From Shouchella hunanensis (GTDB lineage Bacteria; Bacillota; Bacilli; Bacillales; Bacillaceae_D), in contig NZ_CP117834.1 in the NCBI RefSeq assembly GCF_028735875.1, forward strand, positions 2,778,001 to 2,842,000: a stretch of DNA of 64,000 bases, written 5' to 3'. This document shows positions 54,401 to 62,178 of the stretch, piece by piece. The notes under the pieces were generated by a model that saw only the letters and a list, made by a program, of their open reading frames with translations, ran no database searches and was not told the DNA's origin. Each line of letters begins with the position of its first letter. The first letter of the stretch is position 1. A program made the position numbers and the translations under genes.

Positions 54401-54486
54401 AGCCACATTGTTTTGTATGGACAAAAGGTTTAGTGCAAGCAGAGGGATGGGAATGGTTAACTTCATTGCAATTTAAGGAGGAATAA
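51442..54486 (+). CDS. GNAT acetyltransferase fused to a very large beta-rich domain
   Basis: The 1014-residue protein has no signal peptide or membrane segment. Residues 1-145 form a GNAT domain: acetyl-CoA loop HPQHIGKGIGKQLV at 82-95 and YKRCGFFWEE near 125-134. Residues 150-1014 are mostly beta-rich with no recognised motif. They resemble chained immunoglobulin-like and mutarotase-like sandwiches, for example DGVTYPMARMPLFMDGIACP, the Trp-rich KSWWNPWGGGFMTIP at about 809-823, and FVTRVDNWNQEWTGIRIS. GNAT proteins acetylate amines; a carbohydrate or cell-wall substrate is speculation. The stop codon is six bases before the start of an amidohydrolase gene, so the two probably act together. 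ATG 51442 follows GGGGGAAGG. Confidence 0.75.
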   Translation: MKIVDYEKKFAEATAIMWNESRENFGGGDKVESAEDRDKDERNSGNLSTMLALQENKVVGYCGLAEFKTDKDALYIPLLNAHPQHIGKGIGKQLVLEAIKRTYKAGWPRLDLHTWPGNTKAVPLYKRCGFFWEEREETTHLMNFIPLVLQHPFIKRSVTETNWYQALKRDLTVKPDVEKENEFSVFTYRFEFEHDEVSVGIEHSSRKVYKIETAEAMVEYLLPHKQLFPNHPYEATLKIHNKKNCLLSIHVTETVDNRLQMKMAVDDVLEKNEQKTYRFPFIISEVRKEDEAISDGVTYPMARMPLFMDGIACPLACGYSIKKPFALQAKPQLEQGKVFFQLKNHLPTSQQVNMRVNDHPLVQWNQSEADVSLAATGVESFTLTCKQKRAGVVPLFVELASESKDRHQSLSYTEQVPFLVESDDTVGFFEKERSLVVVNGRRQLVFDYETYFVTMKQFGQDEPWTMLYPSFNEPVSNELAQTGWTLLKPEVTDNGVLITINYPIHNGDAQLTIVYEWEKNGIIEASYVLKNKSRNVLDLKQLIIPFYFQPDSIYLPIKGEVVHVSQINQVWIQDLPLDKLSDPWVFMKWASSTLGVEGKDGAECLEIDDDLCVRWKLDPLQVGEESTSKKLLLYSNIDNSIDHFMARKHTKPVVKPLKQVAFATHGFYHRGGEVNVALQTNPNQPDHGMITIVDDKSVTYPYEPMKGTETIQHKLNQPDQPVTTLAVTVQGKSIRSTHYLQALFVGNKTVTTQVEQENGVEVHLVDNGVFTFKAANSFYPSLYSIKTKREWLHHSFPTAGAKSWWNPWGGGFMTIPTNLQLRTVYEQKRQTSFVTRVDNWNQEWTGIRISITFSDHPIWKNATISQYFLTLPGCMLLTHYTELEDRQDRIDEQEWLMGCFFNRDQLFLYPTNSNQLSFRLGERTQTFAGNQLEKIARLYCEETEETLLIARPKHQRKPEFYENNDVFSYMTREPINWQQENGFAVSQPHCFVWTKGLVQAEGWEWLTSLQFKEE

Positions 54487-54492
54487 CGAACG

Positions 54493-55347
54493 TTGAAAAT
54501 CATTGATGCACATGTTCATTTTTCAAGAATTCACACCTTCCAACAAACAGCAGTCGATGCAAGCATGCTCGCTTATGACCATACGGGGATTGAACGGGAA
54601 TGTCAAGATGCAAATGTCATCGCAACAGTTGGCATGGGTGTGGAAGAGAGTGTTACCGGTGCTTTTCCCGACCATTCCGCTCCCGATTTAATGGGGCTGA
54701 ATTTGCCGAATCGACCACAAACAATGGGCATTTGTATCGGGATAAACCCTTTTCGCTTTTCGACAGAATCAGCTGAAAAGCTAGATGCTTTACTAGAAGA
54801 AAAAGAATATGTTGGGGTGAAGATTTATTTAGGGTATTATCCATATTATGCATTTGATGATGTGTATCAGCCTGTTTATGAACTTGCGAAAAAGCATCGT
54901 GTTCCAGTTGTATTTCATACTGGTGATACGTATGCAGAAGGAGCCATTCTAAAATACGCACACCCCTTAACCATTGATGAGGTTGCTGTAAAGCATCGGG
55001 ATGTGACATTTGTTATGGCCCATTTAGGAGATCCGTGGTGTTTAACCGCGGCAGAAGTGATGTACAAGAATCGGAATGTGTATGCAGACTTATCTGGTCT
55101 AATTGTGGGAACAACAGATAAAGTAGCGCAGCATATGAAAAAAGATAATTCATACTTCGATCATTTTAAACATGCGCTTATTTATGGGGATGCTTATGAG
55201 CGCTACATGTTCGGTACCGATTGGCCACTTGTCCCAATTAAGCCATACGCAGAATGGTTAGGTGGGATTATTCCAGAAAAGCACCATGAGGCATTCTTTC
55301 ACGATACTGCGCTTCACGTATTTCCGAAATTACATGCATTGATATAA
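54493..55347 (+). CDS. Amidohydrolase family protein (TIM-barrel metal-dependent hydrolase)
   Basis: This 284-residue protein of the amidohydrolase-2 type has a full set of metal ligands: HxH in DAHVHFS, Lys in GVKIYLGYYP, His in VVFHTGDT, His in VMAHLGDPW and Asp in FGTDWPL. It may hydrolyse or decarboxylate a small substrate. The start is TTG 54493, with AAGGAGG eleven bases upstream inside the end of the GNAT fusion gene. This strongly indicates a two-gene operon. The substrate is unknown; an acetylated or cyclic amide made or recognised by the partner is one idea. Confidence 0.82.
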   Translation: MKIIDAHVHFSRIHTFQQTAVDASMLAYDHTGIERECQDANVIATVGMGVEESVTGAFPDHSAPDLMGLNLPNRPQTMGICIGINPFRFSTESAEKLDALLEEKEYVGVKIYLGYYPYYAFDDVYQPVYELAKKHRVPVVFHTGDTYAEGAILKYAHPLTIDEVAVKHRDVTFVMAHLGDPWCLTAAEVMYKNRNVYADLSGLIVGTTDKVAQHMKKDNSYFDHFKHALIYGDAYERYMFGTDWPLVPIKPYAEWLGGIIPEKHHEAFFHDTALHVFPKLHALI

Positions 55348-55350
55348 GCA

Positions 55351-55403
55351 TAAGCCTGCCTTTGCTCTCATACGATTAAGTGAGAACAGAGGGGGCTTTT
55401 ATT
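55351..55403 (+). terminator. Terminator of the GNAT-amidohydrolase operon
   Basis: AAGCC..CCT..TCTCA on the left and TGAGA..AGG..GGCTT on the right form an imperfect stem, followed by TTATT. Its right arm supplies the ribosome site of the next small frame. Confidence 0.6.
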
Positions 55404-55502
55404 ATGTTGAATTGGTGGACAAGGTATTGTAAGCAGGAGAAAGTGTTACTACTCGTAAGTGCTTTAACTGTTTTGTTTATGGTTTCAAGTTTGTTCTTTT
55501 AA
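55404..55502 (+). CDS. Small membrane peptide, 32 residues
   Basis: The frame MLNWWTRYCKQEKVLLLVSAL continues into a single hydrophobic helix ending SSLFF. AGGGGG lies eight bases upstream, but this is also the right arm of the preceding terminator. Translation might therefore compete with hairpin formation. The Trp-rich basic N-terminus suggests N-in insertion. No family is recognised. Confidence 0.45.
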   Translation: MLNWWTRYCKQEKVLLLVSALTVLFMVSSLFF

Positions 55503-55582
55503 CTATAACGTGCAAATCTAATCTATTAATGGTACGCTATTACGGAATACGAAATAAAACCGTTTTTTTTGAGGAGGATATG

Positions 55583-57343
55583 ATGAAAGAAACTGTTCAG
55601 TTTCCAATGACGTGGGATCTACATTCAATTTTTGAAGGCGGAAGCGATTCAAATGAATTCACAGAATTCTTCAACGAAACAAACAAGCAATTAGACCAAT
55701 GGTTAGACAAACCGTCCGTTCAAGTGGAAGAATTAGTCCAAGCGATTGAAACCATTAGCCCAAGACTTTGGCAAACAGCTGCATTCGTCTCTTGCCTAGC
55801 CGCTCAAGATGTAAAAGATAAACAGGCGTTACTTTTAGCAGAAAACGTTCAAGAACAAAAAGTGAAAGCACAAAAGCTTTATTTATCTTTAGAGGAAGAA
55901 TTACGAAGTATGTCTGATGACGCATTCAATCGACTGCTTACAAATGAGCAAGTGAAGCCGTCTGCTTACCTTCTTAAGAAAACCCGTTCACATGCATTAG
56001 ATAAAATGAATACAGAAAAAGAAGAATTAGCAACAAAACTTGCCAAAGATGGCTATCATGCATGGGGTTCCGTTTACAATGAAGCTGTCGGACGAATGGT
56101 TATCCCGTTTGAAGAAGATGGAGAAACAAAGATGTTGTCGGCAGGTCAACTACATAATCGTTTAGGAAGTACAGATCGCCAAGTTCGAGAACGAGCATCA
56201 GAGGCTGCTTTACATGCTTGGGAAGAGCAGGCACCATTGTTTACGCAGACGTTAAACCGTTTAGCGGGCTTTCGCTTAAAGCTTTATGAAGAGCGTGGGT
56301 GGGAAAATGTTTTAAAAGAACCACTAGAGCTTAACGGTATGACGGAAGACACTTTAAATACAATGTGGGCGACCATTACAAAAAATAAACCTGAATTCTA
56401 TGCGTACATGGATAAAAAAGCAACATTACTCGGTGTGGATCAGTTATCGATTCATGATGTAGGTGCGCCACTTCCACTCGAAGATGCGTCAAAGAATACC
56501 ATTCCATATGAAGAAGCGTGTCACTTAATTATTAAACATTTCAACCGGTTTAGTCCAAAAATGGCTGAGTTCGCAGAAATGGCACTGCGTGAAGGTTGGG
56601 TAGAAGCAGAAAATCGTTCTGGAAAGCGTCCAGGAGGCTTTTGTACGAACTTCCCAATGAATAAAGAAACACGTATTTTCATGACGTATGACGGGTCGAT
56701 GTCGAATGTTGCTACCCTTGCCCATGAATTAGGACATGCCTATCACAGCTGGTGTTTAAAAGACAATGACGTACAATCACAAAAGCAATATCCGATGAGT
56801 ATTGCCGAGACAGCTTCAACGTTTGCAGAAATGATTGTAGCAGACGCTCTTGTTGACGAAGCCGAGAGCTCAGATGTTAAAAAGATGTTGCTCGAAAATA
56901 AACTGTCCCGATCTCTTGCTTTCTTTATGAATATTCATTCGCGCTTCTTATTTGAGACACGGTTCTATGAAGAGCGTAAAAACGGTATGGTACCAACAGA
57001 ACGTTTAAATGAGTTAATGGTAGATGCTCAAAAAGAGGCATATGGCGATAAATTATCTTCTTACGATCCTTATTTTTGGGCATCAAAACTACACTTCCAC
57101 ATTACTGGGCAGCCATTTTATAACTTCCCATATACATTCGGATATTTGTTTAGTATGGGAATCTATGCGCGAGCTTTAAAGTCTGAAACATCCTTTGAAA
57201 GTGCGTATATCTCCTTGCTGCAAGATAGCGGAAGCATGACAGTCGAAGCATTAGCAGAGAAACATCTCAATGTAGACTTAACAAAACCTGACTTCTGGCA
57301 AGAGGCCATTGATGTAGTGTTAGAAGACATCCGCAAATTTTAA
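55583..57343 (+). CDS. M3 family oligoendopeptidase (PepF type)
   Basis: This 586-residue cytoplasmic zinc peptidase cleaves short peptides. The zinc motif HExxH is in TLAHELGHAYHSW (about residues 379-391), with the distal Glu in SIAETASTFAEM. The C-terminal HFHITGQPFYNFPYTFGYLF is typical of the M3B oligoendopeptidase group (YusX-like). The best start is ATG 55583, five bases after GAGGAGG; the ATG three bases earlier is too close. It is monocistronic with a terminator after it. It could recycle peptides imported by the transporter at 5-10.8 kb. Confidence 0.9.
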   Translation: MKETVQFPMTWDLHSIFEGGSDSNEFTEFFNETNKQLDQWLDKPSVQVEELVQAIETISPRLWQTAAFVSCLAAQDVKDKQALLLAENVQEQKVKAQKLYLSLEEELRSMSDDAFNRLLTNEQVKPSAYLLKKTRSHALDKMNTEKEELATKLAKDGYHAWGSVYNEAVGRMVIPFEEDGETKMLSAGQLHNRLGSTDRQVRERASEAALHAWEEQAPLFTQTLNRLAGFRLKLYEERGWENVLKEPLELNGMTEDTLNTMWATITKNKPEFYAYMDKKATLLGVDQLSIHDVGAPLPLEDASKNTIPYEEACHLIIKHFNRFSPKMAEFAEMALREGWVEAENRSGKRPGGFCTNFPMNKETRIFMTYDGSMSNVATLAHELGHAYHSWCLKDNDVQSQKQYPMSIAETASTFAEMIVADALVDEAESSDVKKMLLENKLSRSLAFFMNIHSRFLFETRFYEERKNGMVPTERLNELMVDAQKEAYGDKLSSYDPYFWASKLHFHITGQPFYNFPYTFGYLFSMGIYARALKSETSFESAYISLLQDSGSMTVEALAEKHLNVDLTKPDFWQEAIDVVLEDIRKF

Positions 57344-57353
57344 TAAGAGAAAT

Positions 57354-57386
57354 ACGTACAGCATACTAGCTGTGCGTTTTTCTTTT
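57354..57386 (+). terminator. Terminator of the oligoendopeptidase gene
   Basis: ACGTACAGC and GCTGTGCGT pair (one T-G) around ATACTA, followed by a T-rich tract. Confidence 0.85.
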
Positions 57387-57714
57387 ATAGACAATTTCAA
57401 ATGGAGTAGTGGATGTTTAGCTCTATCCAATTAGGGAAGTTTCACTATAGTGTAGACTCTCCACGTGAGTCTTCTGGTGGCTTCTTGTATGGGATAGATT
57501 TAGTAAAAGAATAAAAAAGTAAAATAAACACTGACAAAGTGGAGGTTTAAGTGTATCTTAGTTATAAAATAAGGGAAGTGTCTCATGATCCCTTCCACGT
57601 GCTAATGTGTATGCGCTTAATGAATGTGTATATGTGACAGATAGATTTGTTTGTAACATACGTTATAAATAATAAGAAGTTTTGCTGTTTTTAAGAATGA
57701 AAGGAGCAATAAAG
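57387..57714. other. Intergenic region before the acidic lipoprotein gene
   Basis: A 33-residue frame (57413-57514) starts at an ATG with only GGAGTAGTGG before it and has no recognisable feature; I do not call it. The AT-rich remainder should contain the promoter of the lipoprotein gene, but no convincing -35/-10 pair was found. Confidence 0.35.
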
Positions 57715-58620
57715 GTGAAAAAAGCGTCGTTTTTCCTTTTATGCAGTGCTATGATGCTCACGGCTTGTGCTGACGATCAAGAACCTTCGGAGACGGAACA
57801 GGTTGATGAGGGGAGCAATGAACAAGTAGAGAATGATCAACTTCAAGGGGATCAAGACGAAACCGAGGTGGAAGAAGAGACCGAAACGGATCATGAGTTT
57901 GATGACTCTTCAGAAGAAGAGGAAGAAAAGGATGAAAAGGAAGTAGAAGACCAGTCTTCAGAAAAAGATGAAGCAGACGAAGTCATTGCTGAAGAAGATG
58001 GTTTAAATCCAGAAGGCATCATTCATCGAGCAATTGAGGCAGAAGCGCAATTTTCATCTTACTCACTTGAGTGGCAACACCACGATGTAGCGGATGATGG
58101 GTCCGTAATGGAGGCAAAGGGTTTTACGCTCATTAAATATATGGAAAACGAAAACGGCCCTGACTATTTTTATCGAGAGGATTCCGGTGTGGAGTTAGAA
58201 GAGAATGAAGCCTCTACGATCTATGAGGCACAAACGCCAGAAGCGAGGACTCTCTATATTGAGGGCGAAGATCAAGTAACATTGCAAACAGCTGCTGATG
58301 AATTTGTTCCGACTATCTCCATTCGAGATCTTCATGAATTTATCAATCAAAGTGCTGATTATCAACTGAATTATAGAGGGATTTTTGAAACAGAGGGGTA
58401 TGAAGCGTACCATATCTTTGCTGTAACAGAAAATGAAGACACAGAGATTAACCTTTGGTTTGACACAGAAACAGGCATTCAAGTACGGCAAAATGAGTTT
58501 TTTGCAGGCTATAATGGAACAGTTTCTCGACTGACCATGTTTGATTCAGATGTAGAACTCACAGAAGCAGACTTTCAAATAAGCAATATTAGTCAATACC
58601 CAGTAGTTGATGAACGTTAA
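57715..58620 (+). CDS. Acidic lipoprotein of unknown function
   Basis: The start is GTG 57715 with AAAGGAG nine bases upstream. The signal is MKKASFFLLCSAMM with lipobox LTAC, giving lipidated Cys18. An intensely acidic linker of some 85 residues (long runs of Glu, Asp, Ser) follows. The C-terminal domain of about 190 residues is beta-rich (FSSYSLEWQHHDV, YEAYHIFAVTENEDTEINLWFD, ETGIQVRQNEFFAGYNG). That domain resembles LolA-like lipoprotein-carrier folds common in Bacillus lipoproteins; this is a tentative reading. A polyacidic linker is typical of surface proteins in alkaliphiles. Confidence 0.75.
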   Translation: MKKASFFLLCSAMMLTACADDQEPSETEQVDEGSNEQVENDQLQGDQDETEVEEETETDHEFDDSSEEEEEKDEKEVEDQSSEKDEADEVIAEEDGLNPEGIIHRAIEAEAQFSSYSLEWQHHDVADDGSVMEAKGFTLIKYMENENGPDYFYREDSGVELEENEASTIYEAQTPEARTLYIEGEDQVTLQTAADEFVPTISIRDLHEFINQSADYQLNYRGIFETEGYEAYHIFAVTENEDTEINLWFDTETGIQVRQNEFFAGYNGTVSRLTMFDSDVELTEADFQISNISQYPVVDER

Positions 58621-58623
58621 TGC

Positions 58624-58659
58624 AAAAAGAAGCACTCTTTAAGAGAGGCTTCTTTTTTT
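58624..58659. terminator. Bidirectional terminator between lipoprotein and cydB genes
   Basis: AAAAAGAAGC and GCTTCTTTTTTT with inner CTCTT/AAGAG pairing; T-rich on both strands and located between convergent genes. Confidence 0.9.
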
Positions 58660-58664
58660 AGTGT

Positions 58665-59702
58665 CTAATAGTCGTGACCGTCGCTTTGTAAATACGCTTT
58701 ATCTTTAAAAAACAAGCGCCAAAACCATATAAAAACAGGGATTAAGATGGCGAGGCCAATAATAAAGCCAATCAATAAATAGTGAAACATCGTTTCGTTC
58801 GTGAATGAATTGTATATCGTGACGTCTGGATACAGTAGGTATGGCAAGTGCGCCATCCCGTAGGCTAAACTGGCAAGACCAAACTGGATGACTGTGAAAA
58901 TAAGCGCCATCCGTGGCTGCCCTAATTCTCTGTTTTTTGATGGCCACCATAAAGCACTATAGCCAATGGCGAAAGCAAATAATGAAGCTGTATACCATCC
59001 CCATAAATCCATAAAATTGTCAAACATCCACGGCGCTTCTGGAATAAGCGTAAAGATTGCTGCGATAGCAATGACCAGTGTGAGTGGTCCAAGGATTAGG
59101 GCGTTTCTTCGATAGGTTCGAGCGGTATCAAAATCCCCAGCTTCTTTCGCATAATCAGCCATAAAGAGGGAGGAAATAAACAGCTCTGTCATTAAGCCGA
59201 AGCCGATATGCGTATAGAATGCTGGACTTTGCAGGAGACCATCTAAGAGAATATATTGTTGGTCTCCTGCAACGGTTACGAAGCCGCCAATCGCCGCCGG
59301 CAGAATGCTTATTAAGATAGCAGGAATAATGAGTCCGCAAATGCCGGACACAAGTGTAAGCACTCTTGAATACTTTTCTGTACTAAAAGCGTAAACCATA
59401 AACGCACTTCGAATTGTTAACAGTAGAAGTACTAGGCATAGTGGCACAATCATTAATGTACCTAGTGTAGGTGCGGCACCAGGGAATAAGGCAACGAATG
59501 CGACAACCAGTAAAACAAGAAACACGTTCGTCACTTTCCACGCCGGTGACAAAAAGTTATTGGCAATACGTGAGGCTTGAACATTATTTCTTCGCTCATA
59601 ATACATTGCCCAAAAACCTGTTCCAAAATCAATTGAACCTGCTACTGCATAAATAAATAATAGGATCCAAATTAATAAAATGCCTAAATATACTGGTTCC
59701 AT
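58665..59702 (-). CDS. cydB: Cytochrome bd ubiquinol oxidase subunit II
   Basis: This 345-residue membrane protein with about eight to nine helices is the partner of CydA. The N-terminal helix contains AVAGSIDFGTGFWAMYYE, the family signature. It stabilises the haem-bearing subunit in the terminal oxidase that reduces oxygen at low concentration. The gene follows cydA after 12 bases in the leftward direction. No cydCD assembly genes are adjacent. Confidence 0.9.
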   Translation of the reverse strand: MEPVYLGILLIWILLFIYAVAGSIDFGTGFWAMYYERRNNVQASRIANNFLSPAWKVTNVFLVLLVVAFVALFPGAAPTLGTLMIVPLCLVLLLLTIRSAFMVYAFSTEKYSRVLTLVSGICGLIIPAILISILPAAIGGFVTVAGDQQYILLDGLLQSPAFYTHIGFGLMTELFISSLFMADYAKEAGDFDTARTYRRNALILGPLTLVIAIAAIFTLIPEAPWMFDNFMDLWGWYTASLFAFAIGYSALWWPSKNRELGQPRMALIFTVIQFGLASLAYGMAHLPYLLYPDVTIYNSFTNETMFHYLLIGFIIGLAILIPVFIWFWRLFFKDKAYLQSDGHDY

Positions 59703-59714
59703 TCGCTATCCTCC

Positions 59715-61055
59715 TTATGATCCAATCGCATTCATGTCTTGTGCAAGAGGATTACGTTTAAAGTAGAAATAAAGTACAAGACTTGTGATAACTAAGAGAA
59801 CCGCATAGAGTACAGCGAAAAAGAAGAAAATGATCCCTAAGTTTCCTGAAGTAGTAGCGGCTTCAGACGTACGTTGAATGTTGAAAATGGTCCATGGCTG
59901 CCTACCTGTACAGCTGAAAATCCAGCCTGTCTCAATGCCGATCATTGCAAGTGGACCAGATGCAACAAACGCAGCTAACATCCACTTCGGAAACACAAAA
60001 TCTTTAGTCTTGCGTTTTAGAAACCAATACAATAATCCACCTCCAGATATGGCAATTAATCCTCCACCAATAAAGACCATAACATTAAATAAAGTGTGGA
60101 CGATGAGCGGTGGCCAGTCTTCTTGTGGAAAATCATTTAAACCCTGTATGACACCGTCTGTTGAGTAGGTAGCAAGCCAGCTTAATAGACCTGGAATTTC
60201 GATCCCACCGATCACTTCATTTTCCTCAGGACTTGGAACCCCGAATAGCGTTAATGGTGCATTCGACTGAGTTTCAAACAAACCTTCAGCAGCAGCGAGT
60301 TTAATCGGAATTTCCTCATAAAGCATCACCGTAGTATCATGACCTGTTAAGCCAGTCCATAAAGACATTCCTAATCCAAAGATGAGTGCTAACAGCATTC
60401 CTTTATGGTGGTAGCGACGCTCAGCATCAGTAATCGATGGTTTCATTAGTTTGTAGGCTGCAACAGCGACGAGCACAAAAGCACCTGTCATATAAGCAGT
60501 GCTAACAACATGTAATGACGTTGCCCAAAAACTAGTCGATAACGCCGCTGATAAAGGATTCACATTTGTAATCGCTCCGTTTATAATGTCGAAGCCTTCA
60601 GGTGTGTTCATCCACGCATGAGCGCTCGTAATAAGAACAGCTGAAGCAACTGCACCAAAAGCTATAAAAAACGAGCTAATGATACGCATAGGCGTCGTGA
60701 GACGATCAGCCGCATAGACATAAATCGCTAAAAATAAAGATTCAAGGAAAAACGCAAAAATTTCAATTTGAAACGGGAGCGCAATGACCTGTCCAACGAT
60801 TTCCATAAAACCGGGCCACAGGAGAGAAAGCATGACAGCAACAATCGTTCCTGTTGGAATGGCAACCCCTAGTAAAATCGCTAAGCCTTTCGTTAAGCGT
60901 TTTGCTAAAACAGCGTAGTCGTTATCTTTGCGAATAACACGCATTAGTTCACCGAAAAAAATCATTAGAGATATACCAACGGTTAGGGTAGCGAAGATGA
61001 TGTGAAATGCCATTGACGTACCAAATAACATTCTTGAAAGTAAGACATTATCCAT
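59715..61055 (-). CDS. cydA: Cytochrome bd ubiquinol oxidase subunit I
   Basis: This 446-residue subunit carries the haems. The axial His18 is in FGTSMAFHIIF, further conserved acidic residues are in FQIEIFAFFLES (about 98-105), and the quinol-loop residues Lys252 and Glu257 are in KLAAAEGLF. The Q-loop is short, as in bacillus YthA-type oxidases. Near the C-terminus GWIFSCTGRQPW matches the family. ATG at 61055 follows AGAGGA; an upstream in-frame ATG has no ribosome site. It forms an operon with cydB. Confidence 0.92.
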   Translation of the reverse strand: MDNVLLSRMLFGTSMAFHIIFATLTVGISLMIFFGELMRVIRKDNDYAVLAKRLTKGLAILLGVAIPTGTIVAVMLSLLWPGFMEIVGQVIALPFQIEIFAFFLESLFLAIYVYAADRLTTPMRIISSFFIAFGAVASAVLITSAHAWMNTPEGFDIINGAITNVNPLSAALSTSFWATSLHVVSTAYMTGAFVLVAVAAYKLMKPSITDAERRYHHKGMLLALIFGLGMSLWTGLTGHDTTVMLYEEIPIKLAAAEGLFETQSNAPLTLFGVPSPEENEVIGGIEIPGLLSWLATYSTDGVIQGLNDFPQEDWPPLIVHTLFNVMVFIGGGLIAISGGGLLYWFLKRKTKDFVFPKWMLAAFVASGPLAMIGIETGWIFSCTGRQPWTIFNIQRTSEAATTSGNLGIIFFFFAVLYAVLLVITSLVLYFYFKRNPLAQDMNAIGS

Positions 61056-61114
61056 GTGAATCCTCTTTTCACTTTGTTTAAGAGGTAATTTGTGCAAGTA
61101 AAAAAAATATATAC

Positions 61115-61171
61115 AAAAAAAACTCTCTCAAGTTCATTCACTACTAAGAGTGAGTAGAACGAGAGAGAGTT
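61115..61171 (-). terminator. Terminator of the FbpB-like gene
   Basis: On the leftward strand AACTCTCTC and GAGAGAGTT close a long stem that includes GTTC/GAAC and TCACT/AGTGA inner pairs. A run of T residues follows. Confidence 0.88.
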
Positions 61172-61176
61172 CGTAT

Positions 61177-61380
61177 TTAGTAACGACGTGACTTGGTAGA
61201 AGTGTTGTCTACTGAAGCTCGATTCTTTTTAAGAGCACGTTCGTATAACTTGTCGTCTATTTTTGAAAGTGCATCCGCATCCTTCAACAATTCATCTCGA
61301 TTTCTAGCCATTAAGTCTTCATAACGAACAGAATGTCTTCTGCGCAAATCCATCACCTTTTTCTGAATATTTCCTAACAT
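61177..61380 (-). CDS. FbpB-like small basic protein (Fur-regulated basic protein family)
   Basis: The 67-residue product contains LRRRHSVRYEDLMARNRDEL followed by LLKDADALSKIDDKLYER. This matches the FbpB/FbpC family pattern of a basic start, then (F/Y)-E-(D/E)-L-x3-N-(R/K)-x2-L-L-x-D. In B. subtilis these proteins assist the small RNA FsrA in the iron-sparing response. The start at 61380 follows AGAGGTGAT. No canonical Fur box is visible upstream, so iron regulation is not shown by the sequence. A strong terminator separates it from cydA, a haem enzyme. Confidence 0.7.
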   Translation of the reverse strand: MLGNIQKKVMDLRRRHSVRYEDLMARNRDELLKDADALSKIDDKLYERALKKNRASVDNTSTKSRRY

Positions 61381-61580
61381 CAGTATATCACCTCTATTTG
61401 TATATGCAAGGGGAATTTGTTACAAATTTTCGATAAAGAAGATTTATGTCGAAAAAAGTCACGAAAAAAAGTTTGTGTATTTTTAAGGGATACACTTTAC
61501 ACGTAGGGTGTACATTTGGTAAACTATTCTGCATATATAAATGAAAATAAGGGCACGTTAAAAAAATGGAGGGAAGCTTA

Positions 61581-61727
61581 ATGACAGAAAAAGATCGTCA
61601 ACGTATGGAAAGTTTAGAGGCCAAGATACATGCGCTTTCAAAGGAAATGAATGAACTTAAGCAAAAATCCTATCCAAATTTTGAACAATTAGAAACGGAT
61701 AAATCATTGGTACAGACATACAATTAG
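61581..61727 (+). CDS. Small coiled-coil protein, 48 residues
   Basis: ATG 61581 is preceded by TGGAGGGAAG. The product starts MTEKDRQRMESLEAKIHALS and continues with a heptad-like helix (KEMNELKQK), then a short polar tail. It probably forms a coiled coil or dimer. A possible promoter TTTACA - 18 - TAAACT lies upstream at about 61494-61523, and a perfect terminator follows, so it is an independent unit. No family is recognised. Confidence 0.65.
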   Translation: MTEKDRQRMESLEAKIHALSKEMNELKQKSYPNFEQLETDKSLVQTYN

Positions 61728-61729
61728 AG

Positions 61730-61759
61730 CTGTCAGCGTAATTTCGCTGACAGTTTTTT
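61730..61759 (+). terminator. Terminator of the 48-residue gene
   Basis: CTGTCAGCG (61730-61738) and CGCTGACAG (61745-61753) are a perfect nine-base stem, followed by six T residues. Confidence 0.95.
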
Positions 61760-61836
61760 CATTCTTCTTTGCAAAAGCGTCGAAAATTGTTTTAAAATGA
61801 TACTAGAACAAGTTAGTGCATAGGAGGATGAAGATA

Positions 61837-62178
61837 ATGGGTAAGCGTAAATGGGGTTTCATTCTTGTAACAGCAGTTGTTGTTGCAGTCGCGTCGAAGA
61901 AGGAATGGCGTGAGCGGGTATGCGTAGAAGCAAAGCTTGCTTGTAAGCAAGCGGAAGAGGCATATACGTTCCTGCGTGATAATCGAGAAGAGATGGTTTC
62001 TCAAGCAAAAGAGACGATTGAAGGTGTGAATCTTCTTTGGAAAGATGTTGCTAATGATGTTCGAGCAATTACGGAGAAAGCGGTTCACATTCGAGAAACT
62101 TCAGAAGAAGCGATTCATGCAGCAAAAGAAGCAGCAGATGAAATTAAAGCTTTAAAAAAACAACGAGAACTTGAATAG
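61837..62178 (+). CDS. Small membrane-anchored helical protein (YtxH-like)
   Basis: The 113-residue product starts at ATG 61837, nine bases after AGGAGG. A basic N-terminus and one hydrophobic helix (MGKRKWGFILVTAVVVAVAS) precede about 85 residues of charged amphipathic helix (EAKLACKQAEEAYTFLRDNR, ITEKAVHIRETSEEAIHAAK). The layout resembles YtxH/gas-vesicle-like general stress proteins, but similarity is architectural only. No terminator follows directly; the next strong one is at 62408. Confidence 0.6.
   Translation: MGKRKWGFILVTAVVVAVASKKEWRERVCVEAKLACKQAEEAYTFLRDNREEMVSQAKETIEGVNLLWKDVANDVRAITEKAVHIRETSEEAIHAAKEAADEIKALKKQRELE

Noticed and set aside
57413-57514. 33-codon frame after the oligoendopeptidase gene
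   Set aside because: Weak ribosome site, no hydrophobic or structural character, and it directly follows a terminator.
61398-61409. TTGTATATGCAA, one mismatch from the TreR operator, upstream of the FbpB-like gene
   Set aside because: No trehalose-related gene is near and one mismatch in an AT-rich palindrome is easily chance in 64 kb.
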